From: Ascidia mentula
Lineage: Eukaryota; Chordata; Ascidiacea; Phlebobranchia; Ascidiidae
Direction of reading: 5' to 3'
Assembly: GCA_947561715.1 (NCBI GenBank)
Contig: OX387197.1
Coordinates: 17,034,266-17,098,265, forward strand
Length of the DNA stretch: 64,000 nucleotides
Positions 8,093 through 20,811 of the stretch are shown piece by piece. Below the pieces are notes generated by a model. The model ran no database searches. It saw nothing but the letters and a program-made list of their open reading frames with translations, and was not told where the DNA came from. Every line of letters starts with the position of its first letter. Within the stretch, counting starts at the first letter, position 1. The position numbers and the translations under genes were made by a program.

Positions 8093-11043
8093 CTTAACAA
8101 TGGGCGAGATAGGGCCGAAGTTTAGACTGGGTGGGATAGGCTGGACTCTCTTTTTTTCGAGCCCCAAGCCCACTTAACAATGGGAGACATAGGCTGGACT
8201 CTGTTTTTTTCGCGACCCACTTAACAATGGGCGAGATAGGGCCGAAGTAAAGACTGGGTGGGATAGGCTGGACTCTGTTTTTGTCGAGCCCCAAGCCCGC
8301 TTAACAATGGGAGACATAGGCTGGACTCTGCTTTTTTCGAGCCCCAAGCCCACTTAACAATGGGAGACATAGGCAGGACTCTGCTTTTTTCGAGCCCCAA
8401 GCCCACTTAACAATGGGAGACATTGGCTGGACTCTGTTTTTTTAGCGACCCACTTAACAATGGGCGAGATAGGGCCGAAGTTAAGACTGGGTGGGATAGG
8501 CTGGACTCTGTTTTTTTCGAGCCCCAAGCCCACTTAACAATGGGAGACATAGGCTGGATTCTGTTTTTTTCGAGCCCCTAGCCCACTTAACAATGGGCGA
8601 CATAGGCTGGACTCTGTTTTTTTCGCGACCCACTTAACAATGGGCGAGATAGGGCCGAAGTTAAGACTGGGTGGGATAAGCCGGACTCTGTTTTTTTCGA
8701 GCCCCAAGCCCACTTAACAATGGGAGACATAGGCTGGACTCTGTTTTTTTCGCGACCCACTTAACAATGGGCGAGATAGGGCCGAAGTTAAGACTGGGTG
8801 GGATAGGCTGGACTCTGCTTTTTTCGAGCCCCAAGCCCATTTAACAATGGGAGACATAGGCTGGACTCTGTTTTTTTCGCGACCCACTTAACAATGGGCG
8901 AGATAGGGCCGAAGTTAAGACTGGGTGGGATAGGATGGACTCTGTTTTTTTCGAGCCCCAAGCCCACTTAACAATGGGAGACATAAGCTGGACTCTGTTT
9001 TTTTTCGAGCCCCAAGCCCACTTAACAATGGGAGACATAAGCAGGACTCTGTTTTTTTCGAGCCCCAAGCCCACTTAACAATGGGAGACATAGGCTGGAC
9101 TCTGTTTTTTTCGCGACCCACTTAACAATGGGCGAGATAGGGCCGAAGTAAAGACTGGGTGGGATAGGCTGGACTCTGTTTTTTTCGAGCCCCAAGCCCG
9201 CTTAACAATGGGAGACATAGGCTGGACTCTGTTTTTTTCGAGACCCACTTAACAATGGGCGAGATAGGGCCGAAGTTAAGACTGGGTGGGATAGGCTGGA
9301 CTCTCTTTTTTTCGAGCCCCAAGCCCACTTAACAATGGGAGACATAGGCTGGACTCTCTTTTTTTCGCGACCAACTTAACAATGGGCGAGATAGGGCCGA
9401 AGTTTAGACTGGGTGGGATAGGCTGGACTCTCTTTTTTTCGAGCCCCAAGCCCACTTAACAATGGGAGACATAGGCTGGACTCTCTTTTTTTCGCGACCA
9501 ACTTAACAATGGGCGAGATAGGGCCGAAGTTTAGACTGGGTGGGATAGGCTGGACTCTCTTTTTTTCGAGCCCCAAGCCCACTTAACAATGGGAGACATA
9601 GGCTGGACTCTGTTTTTTTCGCGACCCACTTAACAATGGGCGAGATAGGGCCGAAGTAAAGACTGGGTGGGATAGGCTGGACTCTGTTTTTTTCGAGCCC
9701 CAAGCCCGCTTAACAATGGGAGACATAGGCTGGACTCTGCTTTTTTCGAGCCCCAAGCCCACTTAACAATGGGAGACATAGGCAGGACTCTGCTTTTTTC
9801 GAGCCCCAAGCCCACTTAACAATGGGAGACATAGGCTGGACTCTGTTTTTTTAGCGACCCACTTAACAATGGGCGAGATAGGGCCGAAGTTTAGACTGGG
9901 TGGGATAGGCTGGACTCTGTTTTTTTCGAGCCCCAAGCCCACTTAACAATGGGAGACATAGGCTGGACTCTGTTTTTTTCGCGACCCACTTAACAATGGG
10001 CGAGATAGGGCCGAAGTAAAGACTGGGTGGGATAGGCTGGACTCTGTTTTTTTCGAGCCCCAAGCCCGCTTAACAATGGGAGACATAGGCTGGACTCTGT
10101 TTTTTTCGAGACCCACTTAACAATGGGCGAGATAGGGCCGAAGTTAAGACTGAGTGGGATAGGCTGGACTCTGTTTTTTTCGTGCCCCAAGCCCACTTAA
10201 CAATGGGAGACATAGGTTGGACTCTCTTTTTTTCGCGACCAACTTAACAATGGTCGAGATAGGGCCAAAGTTTAGACTGGGTGGGATAGGCTGGACTCTG
10301 ATTTTTTCGAGCCCCAAGCCCACTTAACAATGCGAGACATAGGATGGACCTTGTTTTTTTCGAGCTCCAAGCCCACTTAACAATGGGCGAGATAGGGCCG
10401 AAGTTAAGACTGGGTGGGATAGGCTGGACTCTGTTTTTTTCCAGCCCCAAGCCCACTTAACAATGGGCGACATAGGCTGGACTCTGTTTTTTTCGAGCCC
10501 CAAGCCCACTTAACAATGGGAGACATAGGCTGGACTCTGTTTTTTTCGAGCCCCAAGCCCACTTAACAATGGGAGACATAGGCAGGACTCTGCTTTTTTC
10601 GAGCCCCAAGCCCACTTAACAATGGGAGACATAGGCTGGACTCTGTTTTTTTAGCGACCCACTTAACAATGGGCAAGATAGGGCCGAAGTTAAGACTGGG
10701 TGGGATAGGCTGGACTCTGTTTTTTTTCGAGCCCCAAGCCCACTTAACAATGGGCGACATAGGCTGGACTCTGTTTTTTTCGCGACCCACTTAACAATGG
10801 GCGAGATAGGGCCGAAGTTAAGACTGGGTGGGATAGGCTGGACTCTGTTTTTTTCGCGACCCACTTAACAATGGGCGAGATAGGGCCGAAGTTAAGACTG
10901 GGTGGGATAGGCTGGACTCTGTTTTTTTCGAGCCCCAAGCCCACTTAACAATGGGAGACATAGGCAGGACTCTGTATTTTTCGTGCCCCAAGCCCACTTA
11001 ACAATGGGAGACATAGGCTGGACTCTCTTTTTTTCGCGACCAA
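8093..11043 (+). repeat. Higher-order unit, copy 2 (2,951 bp, chimeric)
   Basis: The first ~1,235 bp match the start of the other higher-order copies (offset 2,951 to copy 3). From about 9,375 it departs: GTTTAG-type 127-bp dimers start at 9,375 and 9,502, and from 9,862 it carries a copy of the 1,778-2,772 block, ending in the L74 junction at 10,790-10,863. This copy is therefore a chimera of two lineages. Confidence 0.86.
10790..10863 (+). repeat. L74 monomer (long body, short tail)
   Basis: This rare form combines the long L80 body with the short CGCGACCCA tail typical of S47, for 74 bp. It is followed directly by another long monomer, breaking the usual long-short alternation. It lies exactly where the 1,778-2,772 block and its copy at 9,862-10,856 stop matching, so it is probably a junction left by unequal exchange between an L80 and an S47 paired at their T tracts. 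Confidence 0.85.
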
Positions 11044-14000
11044 CTTAACAATGGGCGAGATAGGGCCGAAGTTTAGACTGGGTGGGATAGGCTGGACTCT
11101 CTTTTTTTCGAGCCCCAAGCCCACTTAACAATGGGAGACATAGGCTGGACTCTGTTTTTTTCGCGACCCACTTAACAATGGGCGAGATAGGGCCGAAGTA
11201 AAGACTGGGTGGGATAGGCTGGACTCTGTTTTTGTCGAGCCCCAAGCCCGCTTAACAATGGGAGACATAGGCTGGACTCTGCTTTTTTCGAGCCCCAAGC
11301 CCACTTAACAATGGGAGACATAGGCAGGACTCTGCTTTTTTCGAGCCCCAAGCCCACTTAACAATGGGAGACATAGGCTGGACTCTGTTTTTTTAGCGAC
11401 CCACTTAACAATGGGCGAGATAGGGCCGAAGTTAAGACTGGGTGGGATAGGCTGGACTCTGTTTTTTTCGAGCCCCAAGCCCACTTAACAATGGGAGACA
11501 TAGGCTGGACTCTGTTTTTTTCGAGCCCCTAGCCCACTTAACAATGGGCGACATAGGCTGGACTCTGTTTTTTTCGCGACCCACTTAACAATGGGCGAGA
11601 TAGGGCCGAAGTTAAGACTGGGTGGGATAAGCCGGACTCTGTTTTTTTCGAGCCCCAAGCCCACTTAACAATGGGAGACATAGGCTGGACTCTGTTTTTT
11701 TCGCGACCCACTTAACAATGGGCGAGATAGGGCCGAAGTTAAGACTGGGTGGGATAGGCTGGACTCTGCTTTTTTCGAGCCCCAAGCCCATTTAACAATG
11801 GGAGACATAGGCTGGACTCTGTTTTTTTCGCGACCCACTTAACAATGGGCGAGATAGGGCCGAAGTTAAGACTGGGTGGGATAGGATGGACTCTGTTTTT
11901 TTCGAGCCCCAAGCCCACTTAACAATGGGAGACATAAGCTGGACTCTGTTTTTTTTCGAGCCCCAAGCCCACTTAACAATGGGAGACATAAGCAGGACTC
12001 TGTTTTTTTCGAGCCCCAAGCCCACTTAACAATGGGAGACATAGGCTGGACTCTGTTTTTTTCGCGACCCACTTAACAATGGGCGAGATAGGGCCGAAGT
12101 AAAGACTGGGTGGGATAGGCTGGACTCTGTTTTTTTCGAGCCCCAAGCCCGCTTAACAATGGGAGACATAGGCTGGACTCTGTTTTTTTCGAGACCCACT
12201 TAACAATGGGCGAGATAGGGCCGAAGTTAAGACTGGGTGGGATAGGCTGGACTCTCTTTTTTTCGAGCCCCAAGCCCACTTAACAATGGGAGACATAGGC
12301 TGGACTCTGTTTTTTTCGAGCCCCAAGCCCGCTTAACAATGGGAGACATAGGCTGGACTCTGTTTTTTTCGAGACCCACTTAACAATGGGCGAGATAGGG
12401 CCGAAGTTAAGACTGGGTGGGATAGGCTGGACTCTGTTTTTTTCGAGCCCCAAGCCCACTTAACAATGGGAGACATAAGCAGGACTCTGTTTTTTTCGAG
12501 CCCCAAGCCCACTTAACAATGGGAGACATAGGCTGGACTCTCTTTTTTTCGCGACCAACTTAACAATGGGCGAGATAGGGCCGAAGTTTAGACTGGGTGG
12601 GATAGGCTGGACTCTCTTTTTTTCGAGCCCCAAGCCCACTTAACAATGGGAGACATAGGCTGGACTCTGTTTTTTTCGCGACCCACTTAACAATGGGCGA
12701 GATAGGGCCGAAGTAAAGACTGGGTGGGATAGGCTGGACTCTGTTTTTTTCGAGTCCCAAGCCCGCTTAACAATGGGAGACATAGGCTGGACTCTGCTTT
12801 TTTCGAGCCCCAAGCCCACTTAACAATGGGAGACATAGGCAGGACTCTGCTTTTTTCGAGCCCCAAGCCCACTTAACAATGGGAGACATAGGCTGGACTC
12901 TGTTTTTTTAGCGACCCACTTAACAATGGGCGAGATAGGGCCGAAGTTAAGACTGGGTGGGATAGGCTGGACTCTGTTTTTTTCGAGCCCCAAGCCCATT
13001 TAACAATGGGAGACATAGGCTGGACTCTGTTTTTTTCGCGACCCACTTAACAATGGGCGAGATAGGGCCGAAGTTAAGACTGGGTGGGATAGGATGGACT
13101 CTGTTTTTTTCGAGCCCCAAGCCCACTTAACAATGGGAGACATAAGCTGGACTCTGTTTTTTTTCGAGCCCCAAGCCCACTTAACAATGGGAGACATAAG
13201 CAGGACTCTGTTTTTTTCGAGCCCCAAGCCCACTTAACAATGGGAGACATAGGCTGGACTCTCTTTTTTTCGCGACCCACTTAACAATGGGCGAGATAGG
13301 GCCGAAGTTAAGACTGGGTGGGATATGCTGGACTCTGTTTTTTTCGAGCCCCTAGCCCACTTAACAATGGGAGACATAGGCAGGACTCTGTTTTTTAGCG
13401 ACCCACTTAACAATGGGCGAGATAGGGCCGAAGTTAAGACTGGGTGGGATAGGCTGGACTCTGTTTTTTTCGAGCCCCAAGCCCATTTAACAATGGGAGA
13501 CATAGGCTGGACTCTGTTTTTTTCGCGACCCACTTAACAATGGTCGAGATAGGGCCGAAGTTAAGACTGGGTTGGATAGGATGGACTCTGTTTTTTTCGA
13601 GCCCCAAGCCCACTTAACAATGGGAGACATAAGCTGGACTCTGTTTTTTTTCGAGCCCCAAGCCCACTTAACAATGGGAGACATAAGCAGGACTCTGTTT
13701 TTTTCGAGCCCCATGCCCACTTAACAATGGGAGACATAGGCTGGACTCTCTTTTTTTCGGGACCAACTTAACAATGGGCGAGATAGGGCCGAAGTTTAGA
13801 CTGGGTGGGATAGGCTGGACTCTCTTTTTTTCGAGCCCCAAGCCCACTTAACAATGGGAGACATAGGCTGGACTCTGTTTTTTTCGCGACCCACTTAACA
13901 ATGGGCGAGATAGGGCCGAAGTAAAGACTGGGTGGGATAGGCTGGACTCTGTTTTTTTCGAGCCCCAAGCCCGCTTAACAATGGGAGACATAGGCTGGAC

Positions 14001-14693
14001 TCTGTTTTTTTCGAGACCCACTTAACAATGGGCGAGATAGGGCCGAAGTTAAGACTGGGTGGGATAGGCTGGACTCTGTTTTTTTCGAGCCCCAAGCCCA
14101 CTTAACAATGGGAGACATAGGCAGGACTCTGTATTTTTCGTGCCCCAAGCCCACTTAACAATGGGAGACATAGGTTGGACTCTCTTTTTTTCGCGACCAA
14201 CTTAACAATGGGCGAGATAGGGCCAAAGTTTAGACTGGGTGGGATAGGCTGGACTCTGATTTTTTCGAGCCCCAAGCCCACTTAACAATGCGAGACATAG
14301 GATGGACCTTGTTTTTTTCGAGCCCCAAGCCCACTTAACAATGGGCGAGATAGGGCCAAAGTTTAGACTGGGTGGGATAGGCTGGACTCTGATTTTTTCG
14401 AGCCCCAAGCCCACTTAACAATGGGCGACATAGGCTGGACTCTGTTTTTTTCGAGCCCCAAGCCCGCTTAACAATGGGAGACATAGGCTGGACTCTGTTT
14501 TTTTCGAGACCCACTTAACAATGGGCGAGATAGGGCCGAAGTTAAGACTGGGTGGGATAGGCTGGACTCTGTTTTTTTCGAGCCCCAAGCCCACTTAACA
14601 ATGGGAGACATAGGCAGGACTCTGTATTTTTCGTGCCCCAAGCCCACTTAACAATGGGAGACATAGGCTGGACTCTCTTTTTTTCGCGACCAA
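11044..14693 (+). repeat. Higher-order unit, copy 3 (3,650 bp, reference)
   Basis: This is the most compact complete copy and I use it as the reference. It runs through the TTTTTGTCG tag (11,228), AAGCCGG (about 11,628), CCCAT-tailed L80, the 487-bp cassette once (from 12,072), the S46 cassette (about 13,372), an AATGGTCGAG L80 (about 13,541), and the doubled M cassette at 14,201. It lacks one 127-bp dimer in the CCTAG section, present in copies 1, 4 and 5. A private GATATGCTGG lies near 13,323. Confidence 0.88.
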
Positions 14694-16208
14694 CTTAACA
14701 ATGGGCGAGATAGGGCCGAAGTTTAGACTGGGTGGGATAGGCTGGACTCTCTTTTTTTCGAGCCCCAAGCCCACTTAACAATGGGAGACATAGGCTGGAC
14801 TCTGTTTTTTTCGCGACCCACTTAACAATGGGCGAGATAGGGCCGAAGTAAAGACTGGGTGGGATAGGCTGGACTCTGTTTTTGTCGAGCCCCAAGCCCG
14901 CTTAACAATGGGAGACATAGGCTGGACTCTGCTTTTTTCGAGCCCCAAGCCCACTTAACAATGGGAGACATAGGCAGGACTCTGCTTTTTTCGAGCCCCA
15001 AGCCCACTTAACAATGGGAGACATAGGCTGGACTCTGTTTTTTTAGCGACCCACTTAACAATGGGCGAGATAGGGCCGAAGTTAAGACTGGGTGGGATAG
15101 GCTGGACTCTGTTTTTTTCGAGCCCCAAGCCCACTTAACAATGGGAGACATAGGCTGGACTCTGTTTTTTTCGAGCCCCTAGCCCACTTAACAATGGGCG
15201 ACATAGGCTGGACTCTGTTTTTTTCGCGACCCACTTAACAATGGGCGAGATAGGGCCGAAGTTAAGACTGGGTGGGATAAGCCGGACTCTGTTTTTTTCG
15301 AGCCCCAAGCCCACTTAACAATGGGAGACATAGGCTGGACTCTGTTTTTTTCGCGACCCACTTAACAATGGGCGAGATAGGGCCGAAGTTAAGACTGGGT
15401 GGGATAGGCTGGACTCTGCTTTTTTCGAGCCCCAAGCCCATTTAACAATGGGAGACATAGGCTGGACTCTGCTTTTTTCGCGACCCACTTAACAATGGGC
15501 GAGATAGGGCCGAAGTTAAGACTGGGTGGGATAGGATGGACTCTGTTTTTTTCGAGCCCCAAGCCCACTTAACAATGGGAGACATAAGCTGGACTCTGTT
15601 TTTTTTCGAGCCCCAAGCCCACTTAACAATGGGAGACATAAGCAGGACTCTGTTTTTTTCGAGCCCCAAGCCCACTTAACAATGGGAGACATAGGCTGGA
15701 CTCTGTTTTTTTCGCGACCCACTTAACAATGGGCGAGATAGGGCCGAAGTAAAGACTGGGTGGGATAGGCTGGACTCTGTTTTTTTCGAGCCCCAAGCCC
15801 GCTTAACAATGGGAGACATAGGCTGGACTCTGTTTTTTTCGAGACCCACTTAACAATGGGCGAGATAGGGCCGAAGTTAAGACTGGGTGGGATAGGCTGG
15901 ACTCTCTTTTTTTCGAGCCCCAAGCCCACTTAACAATGGGAGACATAGGCTGGACTCTGTTTTTTTCGAGCCCCAAGCCCGCTTAACAATGGGAGACATA
16001 GGCTGGACTCTGTTTTTTTCGAGACCCACTTAACATTGGGCGAGATAGGGCCGAAGTTAAGACTGGGTGGGATAGGCTGGACTCTGTTTTTTTCGAGCCC
16101 CAAGCCCACTTAACAATGGGAGACATAAGCAGGACTCTGTATTTTTCGTGCCCCAAGCCCACTTAACAATGGGAGACATAGGCTGGACTCTCTTTTTTTC
16201 GCGACCAA
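14694..16208 (+). repeat. Higher-order unit, truncated copy (1,515 bp)
   Basis: Matches the first ~1,515 bp of copy 3 at an offset of 3,650, then restarts as the next full copy at 16,209. Offsets of the following copy are 1,515, so an unequal exchange removed the rest of this unit. A private AACATTGGG lies near 16,032. Confidence 0.88.
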
Positions 16209-19200
16209 CTTAACAATGGGCGAGATAGGGCCGAAGTTTAGACTGGGTGGGATAGGCTGGACTCTCTTTTTTTCGAGCCCCAAGCCCACTTAACAATGGG
16301 AGACATAGGCTGGACTCTGTTTTTTTCGCGACCCACTTAACAATGGGCGAGATAGGGCCGAAGTAAAGACAGGGTGGGATAGGCTGGACTCTGTTTTTGT
16401 CGAGCCCCAAGCCCGCTTAACAATGGGAGACATAGGCTGGACTCTGCTTTTTTCGAGCCCCAAGCCCACTTAACAATGGGAGACATAGGCAGGACTCTGC
16501 TTTTTTCGAGCCCCAAGCCCACTTAACAATGGGAGACATAGGCTGGACTCTGTTTTTTTAGCGACCCACTTAACAATGGGCGAGATAGGGCCGAAGTTAA
16601 GACTGGGTGGGATAGGCTGGACTCTGTTTTTTTCGAGCCCCAAGCCCACTTAACAATGGGAGACATAGGCTGGACTCTGTTTTTTTCGAGCCCCTAGCCC
16701 ACTTAACAATGGGCGACATAGGCTGGACTCTGTTTTTTTCGCGACCCACTTAACAATGGGCGAGATAGGGCCGAAGTTAAGACTGGGTGGGATAAGCCGG
16801 ACTCTGTTTTTTTCGAGCCCCAAGCCCACTTAACAATGGGAGACATAGGCTGGACTCTGTTTTTTTCGCGACCCACTTAACAATGGGCGAGATAGGGCCG
16901 AAGTTAAGACTGGGTGGGATAGGCTGGACTCTGCTTTTTTCGAGCCCCAAGCCCATTTAACAATGGGAGACATAGGCTGGACTCTGTTTTTTTCGCGACC
17001 CACTTAACAATGGGAGAGATAGGGCCGAAGTTAAGACTGGGTGGGATAGGATGGACTCTGTTTTTTTCGAGCCCCAAGCCCACTTAACAATGGGAGACAT
17101 AAGCTGGACTCTGTTTTTTTTCGAGCCCCAAGCCCACTTAACAATGGGAGACATAAGCAGGACTCTGTTTTTTTCGAGCCCCAAGCCCACTTAACAATGG
17201 GAGACATAGGCTGGACTCTGTTTTTTTCGCGACCCACTTAACAATGGGCGAGATAGGGCCGAAGTAAAGACTGGGTGGGATAGGCTGGACTCTGTTTTTT
17301 TCGAGCCCCAAGCCCGCTTAACAATGGGAGACATAGGCTGGACTCTGTTTTTTTCGAGACCCACTTAACAATGGGCGAGATAGGGCCGAAGTTAAGACTG
17401 GGTGGGATAGGCTGGACTCTCTTTTTTTCGAGCCCCAAGCCCACTTAACAATGGGAGACATAGGCTGGACTCTGTTTTTTTCGAGCCCCAAGCCCGCTTA
17501 ACAATGGGAGACATAGGCTGGACTCTGTTTTTTTCGAGACCCACTTAACAATGGGCGAGATAGGGCCGAAGTTAAGACTGGGTGGGATAGGCTGGACTCT
17601 GTTTTTTTCGAGCCCCAAGCCCACTTAACAATGGGAGACATAAGCAGGACTCTGTTTTTTTCGAGCCCCAAGCCCACTTAACAATGGGAGACATAGGCTG
17701 GACTCTCTTTTTTTCGCGACCAACTTAACAATGGGCGAGATAGGGCCGAAGTTTAGACTGGGTGGGATAGGCTGGACTCTCTTTTTTTCGAGCCCCAAGC
17801 CCACTTAACAATGGGAGACATAGGCTGGACTCTGTTTTTTTCGCGACCCACTTAACAATGGGCGAGATAGGGCCGAAGTAAAGACTGGGTGGGATAGGCT
17901 GGACTCTGTTTTTTTCGAGTCCCAAGCCCGCTTAACAATGGGAGACATAGGCTGGACTCTGCTTTTTTCGAGCCCCAAGCCCACTTAACAATGGGAGACA
18001 TAGGCAGGACTCTGCTTTTTTCGAGCCCCAAGCCCACTTAACAATGGGAGACATAGGCTGGACTCTGTTTTTTTAGCGACCCACTTAACAATGGGCGAGA
18101 TAGGGCCGAAGTTAAGACTGGGTGGGATAGGCTGGACTCTGTTTTTTTCGAGCCCCAAGCCCATTTAACAATGGGAGACATAGGCTGGACTCTGTTTTTT
18201 TCGCGACCCACTTAACAATGGGCGAGATAGGGCCGAAGTTAAGACTGGGTGGGATAGGATGGACTCTGTTTTTTTCGAGCCCCAAGCCCACTTAACAATG
18301 GGAGACATAAGCTGGACTCTGTTTTTTTTCGAGCCTCAAGCCCACTTAACAATGGGAGACATAAGCAGGACTCTGTTTTTTTCGAGCCCCAAGCCCACTT
18401 AACAATGGGAGACATAGGCTGGACTCTCTTTTTTTCGCGACCCACTTAACAATGGGCGAGATAGGGCCGAAGTTAAGACTGGGTGGGATAGGCTGGACTC
18501 TGTTTTTTTCGAGCCCCTAGCCCACTTAACAATGGGAGACATAGGCAGGACTCTGTTTTTTAGCGACCCACTTAACAATGGGCGAGATAGGGCCGAAGTT
18601 AAGACTGGGTGGGATAGGCTGGACTCTGTTTTTTTCGAGCCCCTAGCCCACTTAACAATGGGCGACATAGGCTGGACTCTGTTTTTTTCGCGACCCACTT
18701 AACAATGGGCGAGATAGGGCCGAAGTTAAGACTGGGTGGGATAGGCTGGACTCTGTTTTTTTCGAGCCCCAAGCCCATTTAACAATGGGAGACATAGGCT
18801 GGACTCTGTTTTTTTCGCGACCCACTTAACAATGGTCGAGATAGGGCCGAAGTTAAGACTGGGTTGGATAGGATGGACTCTGTTTTTTTCGAGCCCCAAG
18901 CCCACTTAACAATGGGAGACATAAGCTGGACTCTGTTTTTTTTCGAGCCCCAAGCCCACTTAACAATGGGAGACATAAGCAGGACTCTGTTTTTTTCGAG
19001 CCCCATGCCCACTTAACAATGGGAGACATAGGCTGGACTCTCTTTTTTTCGGGACCAACTTAACAATGGGCGAGATAGGGCCGAAGTTTAGACTGGGTGG
19101 GATAGGCTGGACTCTCTTTTTTTCGAGCCCCAAGCCCACTTAACAATGGGAGACATAGGCTGGACTCTGTTTTTTTCGCGACCCACTTAACAATGGGCGA

Positions 19201-20398
19201 GATAGGGCCGAAGTAAAGACTGGGTGGGATAGGCTGGACTCTGTTTTTTTCGAGCCCCAAGCCCGCTTAACAATGGGAGACATAGGCTGGACTCTGTTTT
19301 TTTCGAGACCCACTTAACAATGGGCGAGATAGGGCCGAAGTTAAGACTGGGTGGGATAGGCTGGACTCTGTTTTTTTCGAGCCCCAAGCCCACTTAACAA
19401 TGGGAGACATAGGCAGGACTCTGTATTTTTCGTGCCCCAAGCCCACTTAACAATGGGAGACATAGGTTGGACTCTCTTTTTTTCGCGACCAACTTAACAA
19501 TGGGCGAGATAGGGCCAAAGTTTAGACTGGGTGGGATAGGCTGGACTCTGATTTTTTCGAGCCCCAAGCCCACTTAACAATGCGAGACATAGGATGGACC
19601 TTGTTTTTTTCGAGCCCCAAGCCCACTTAACAATGGGCGAGATAGGGCCAAAGTTTAGACTGGGTGGGATAGGCTGGACTCTGATTTTTTCGAGCCCCAA
19701 GCCCACTTAACAATGGGCGACATAGGCTGGACTCTGTTTTTTTCGAGCCCCAAGCCCGCTTAACAATGGGAGACATAGGCTGGACTCTGTTTTTTTCGAG
19801 ACCCACTTAACAATGGGCGAGATAGGGCCGAAGTTAAGACTGGGTGTAATAGGCTGGACTCTGTTTTTTTCGAGCCCCAAGCCCACTTAACAATGGGAGA
19901 CATAGGCAGGACTCTGTATTTTTCGTGCCCCAAGCCCACTTAACAATGGGAGACATAGGCTGGACTCTCTTTTTTTCGCGACCAACTTAACAATGGGCGA
20001 GATAGGGCCGAAGTTTAGACTGGGTGGGATAGGCTGGACTCTCTTTTTTTCGAGCCCCAAGCCCACTTAACAATGGGAGACATAGGCTGGACTCTGTTTT
20101 TTTCGCGACCCACTTAACAATGGGCGAGATAGGGCCGAAGTAAAGACTGGGTGGGATAGGCTGGACTCTGTTTTTGTCGAGCCCCAAGCCCGCTTAACAA
20201 TGGGAGACATAGGCTGGACTCTGCTTTTTTCGAGCCCCAAGCCCACTTAACAATGGGAGACATAGGCAGGACTCTGCTTTTTTCGAGCCCCAAGCCCACT
20301 TAACAATGGGAGACATAGGCAGGACTCTGTATTTTTCGTGCCCCAAGCCCACTTAACAATGGGAGACATAGGCTGGACTCTCTTTTTTTCGCGACCAA
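16209..20398 (+). repeat. Higher-order unit, copy 4 (4,190 bp)
   Basis: Offset to copy 3 is 5,165 up to about 18,500 and 5,292 after that, because this copy has the extra 127-bp L80+S47 dimer in the CCTAG section. It ends with a 413-bp cassette (19,986-20,398) that is immediately repeated as the start of the next copy at 20,399. Private changes include GGGAGAGATAGG near 17,010, GAGCCTCAAG near 18,333 and GGTGTAATAGG near 19,845. Confidence 0.88.
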
Positions 20399-20811
20399 CT
20401 TAACAATGGGCGAGATAGGGCCGAAGTTTAGACTGGGTGGGATAGGCTGGACTCTCTTTTTTTCGAGCCCCAAGCCCACTTAACAATGGGAGACATAGGC
20501 TGGACTCTGTTTTTTTCGCGACCCACTTAACAATGGGCGAGATAGGGCCGAAGTAAAGACTGGGTGGGATAGGCTGGACTCTGTTTTTGTCGAGCCCCAA
20601 GCCCGCTTAACAATGGGAGACATAGGCTGGACTCTGCTTTTTTCGAGCCCCAAGCCCACTTAACAATGGGAGACATAGGCAGGACTCTGCTTTTTTCGAG
20701 CCCCAAGCCCACTTAACAATGGGAGACATAGGCTGGACTCTGTTTTTTTAGCGACCCACTTAACAATGGGCGAGATAGGGCCGAAGTTAAGACTGGGTGG
20801 GATAGGCTGGA
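19986..20811 (+). repeat. 413-bp cassette duplicated at a unit boundary
   Basis: The TTTTTGTCG tag occurs at 20,170 and again 413 bp later at 20,583, with flanking monomers identical by eye. The segment is L80, S47, L80, then short monomers. It marks the seam between higher-order copies 4 and 5 and looks like a recent in-register slippage or exchange. Confidence 0.87.
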
